Shown here in pieces: positions 62,663 to 64,000 of a stretch of DNA of 64,000 nucleotides. The position numbers and the translations under genes were made by a program. The stretch is from contig JAZARR010000250.1 in assembly GCA_037389465.1 (NCBI GenBank), positions 4,325,001-4,389,000 of the forward strand. The letters are read 5' to 3'. The notes under the pieces are model-generated. The model saw only the letters and a list, made by a program, of their open reading frames with translations, did not search any database and was not told the DNA's origin. Source of the DNA: Baylisascaris procyonis (Eukaryota; Nematoda; Chromadorea; Rhabditida; Ascarididae). How positions within the stretch are numbered: position 1 is the first letter of the stretch; every line of letters begins with the position of its first letter.

Positions 62663-62929
62663 ATGCGTTACGTCCGTCTCCTGCAACAATCTCTATTTGG
62701 CAAGCTAACAACACTCAATTTGGCATTGAACACTATGACATTATTGGTCAAACAACCTAATATTCCTTTCCAACGATTAAATATCATCTGGAGAGGAAGT
62801 ACAGTGAAAAAGCTGCAAAAGAATGAATATAAGAAAGTTTATGTCGATGAAACATTCTCAGAAATTATTAAATTTATTCCCCGAGTGTGTAGTCGAAGGC
62901 TACTAAAAGCGAAAAAAAAAAAACAATAA
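62663..62929 (+). CDS. Candidate small single-exon gene, basic 88-aa protein
   Basis: Frame MRYVRLLQQSLFGKLTTLNL...IPRVCSRRLLKAKKKKQ, then TAA. A clean acceptor (TTTCATTTTTACAG at 62651-62652) lies 10 nt before the ATG, as expected for spliced-leader addition. An AATAAA at 62925-62930 overlaps the stop codon. The protein is basic with a hydrophobic N-terminal third, and its size and charge recall small mitochondrial ribosomal or inner-membrane proteins, but no family is recognised. The run of twelve A encoding KKKK could instead mean a decayed retrocopy. The overlapping poly(A) signal would leave a very short 3'UTR. Confidence 0.35.
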   Translation: MRYVRLLQQSLFGKLTTLNLALNTMTLLVKQPNIPFQRLNIIWRGSTVKKLQKNEYKKVYVDETFSEIIKFIPRVCSRRLLKAKKKKQ

Positions 62930-63962
62930 ATAAGCACGTACATGATGAATGCCAAATGATTTGACGAGTTTGTGAAACCACTTTGGTAGATGAGACCTTC
63001 TGCTACTCGTTGGCATGTTCAACAACAGAAATAATCGGGATCGAATGCAACAAAGAAGAAATAAGGAGAAGAGAGATTTTTTGTGCTGTCACAAATGAAA
63101 GGATGACCTATGAAGACACCGGTTTCATGTGAAATGTTGCTTCGATTTCTTGCAGCTATATTTTTTAAAAAACTTTGTTCACTGCATACCATAACCTTTC
63201 GTGCATCTATTCATCGAACTGCTCGCAGTGGTTATAATGTCTCATCAACTGTTTATCATTCACACATTCTCAATTAAAAAAATTGACATTCACTTTCTTC
63301 ATACTTTCGGAATATCAAATTGCCGGAAAACTTTTCGATAGATTCAAGTCAAAAGTGAATTTCACCGGCTAATTTAGCTCAAATGATGCGTAGATGTCAG
63401 CGAAAGGAATATAGACAAGTGCGAAGATGCAATTTGGTTATTGTCATACAATCACTTCCCCTAAAATAAGAAAAATTGAAAGCTGCAAAAAGCTCTTCGA
63501 CGTCAATGAAGCGTCTTCTTGTCGCTAATGCTTGTACAATTCACTTGCAAAACTTATAGCGTGTCTTGAAAATCAGCTTCGAAACTTTTGTAGGGGATAA
63601 TGCGTAAGGCACTCATAAACTCGTCGAGGTGATTAACAAACGCCGGCAATCGAATTCAAGGTTAAGGCACTATTACACTACAGAAATAACTTATAGCGAT
63701 GTTATTTACAAGTGAGACCCCACTGGAATATAAAGCATTACATAAGAGAGCACATAAATATGAACGAACATAATAGAGTATCAATGGGGCATAAAAGAAT
63801 GATGCGCATACAATGGAAAGCAATGTATAGTCGAGTATGAAAATAGCACAATTTTAGCCTAGACGTTTCAAAGATCGAAATCTGATATGAGAAGAGGAAA
63901 GGATGGCCCACAGTATCACAGTTGAAAACCTCTGAATTGTGAAGCAGCATAACTTTTATTAC

Positions 63963-63992
63963 CCCACCGTTCGAAAATTCAAAACGTTTCAT
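63963..63992 (-). CDS. Possible initiator exon MKRFEFSNGG
   Basis: At the window edge the gene strand reads TATCGCAG|ATG, ten codons, then GGG|GTAATA. It is phase 0 and would join the GGPKAQ exon directly. The tiny size, weak acceptor and window border keep this tentative. Confidence 0.25.
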
Positions 63993-64000
63993 CTGCGATA

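Larger units (their letters stand above)
60623..63962. other. Upstream flank or first intron of the unknown unit
   Basis: No further coding exon of the minus-strand unit was recognised. A good acceptor and donor at about 61935-61992 surround a stretch with stops in all frames, which could be a non-coding leader exon or chance. It contains the AT microsatellite at 62.4 kb and the small plus-strand gene candidate at 62.66 kb. Confidence 0.45.

Overview
The window is AT-rich eukaryotic DNA from a nematode. It holds no bacterial-style operons. The coding sequence is broken into short exons (58-408 bp) with GT/AG borders and pyrimidine-rich TTTCAG, TTTTAG or TTGCAG acceptors. Two genes can be read almost completely. 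One encodes a cytoplasmic intermediate filament protein with the nematode head style, a lamin-length coil 1B and a lamin tail. The species cannot be named from sequence alone. The long introns (one is about 7 kb) and frequent TAG acceptors look less compact than Caenorhabditis and would fit a parasitic nematode, but that is inference.

All three recognised transcription units run on the minus strand, so the window reads right to left. (1) 16458-1060 is a nine-exon ZDHHC6-type protein S-palmitoyltransferase of 435 residues. It has four membrane segments, a DHHC zinc/catalytic core and a C-terminal SH3-like part, with a possible spliced-leader acceptor just before the ATG and a poly(A) signal after the stop. 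Its exon 7 lies beside a perfect 154-bp partial duplicate of itself. (2) 36382-22852 is a fifteen-exon intermediate filament gene. It gives 610 residues from a distal ATG, or 586 residues from an ATG at the start of exon 2. (3) About 60622 (perhaps 63992) down to at least 50386 is a series of short phase-0 exons. They encode an unrecognised hydrophilic protein rich in Ser, Thr, Glu and Arg, with degenerate E-x-W-x-(S/T)3-x-R motifs.

Unit 3 lies directly upstream of the filament gene on the same strand. The distal filament exon at 36.3 kb is open in phase 0 from its acceptor and has similar Thr-rich wording. A fused transcript giving the filament protein a long extra head is therefore allowed by the sequence, but not shown by it.

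The rest is introns and about 5.7 kb of intergenic DNA. It holds AT and CA microsatellites, a 66-bp tandem duplication, several perfect hairpins (the largest with 26-bp arms and a 4-nt loop) and a possible small plus-strand gene at 62.7 kb. No tRNA, rRNA, CRISPR array or recognisable transposon was found. Every exon call comes from reading splice signals, frame and family resemblance; none has transcript support here.
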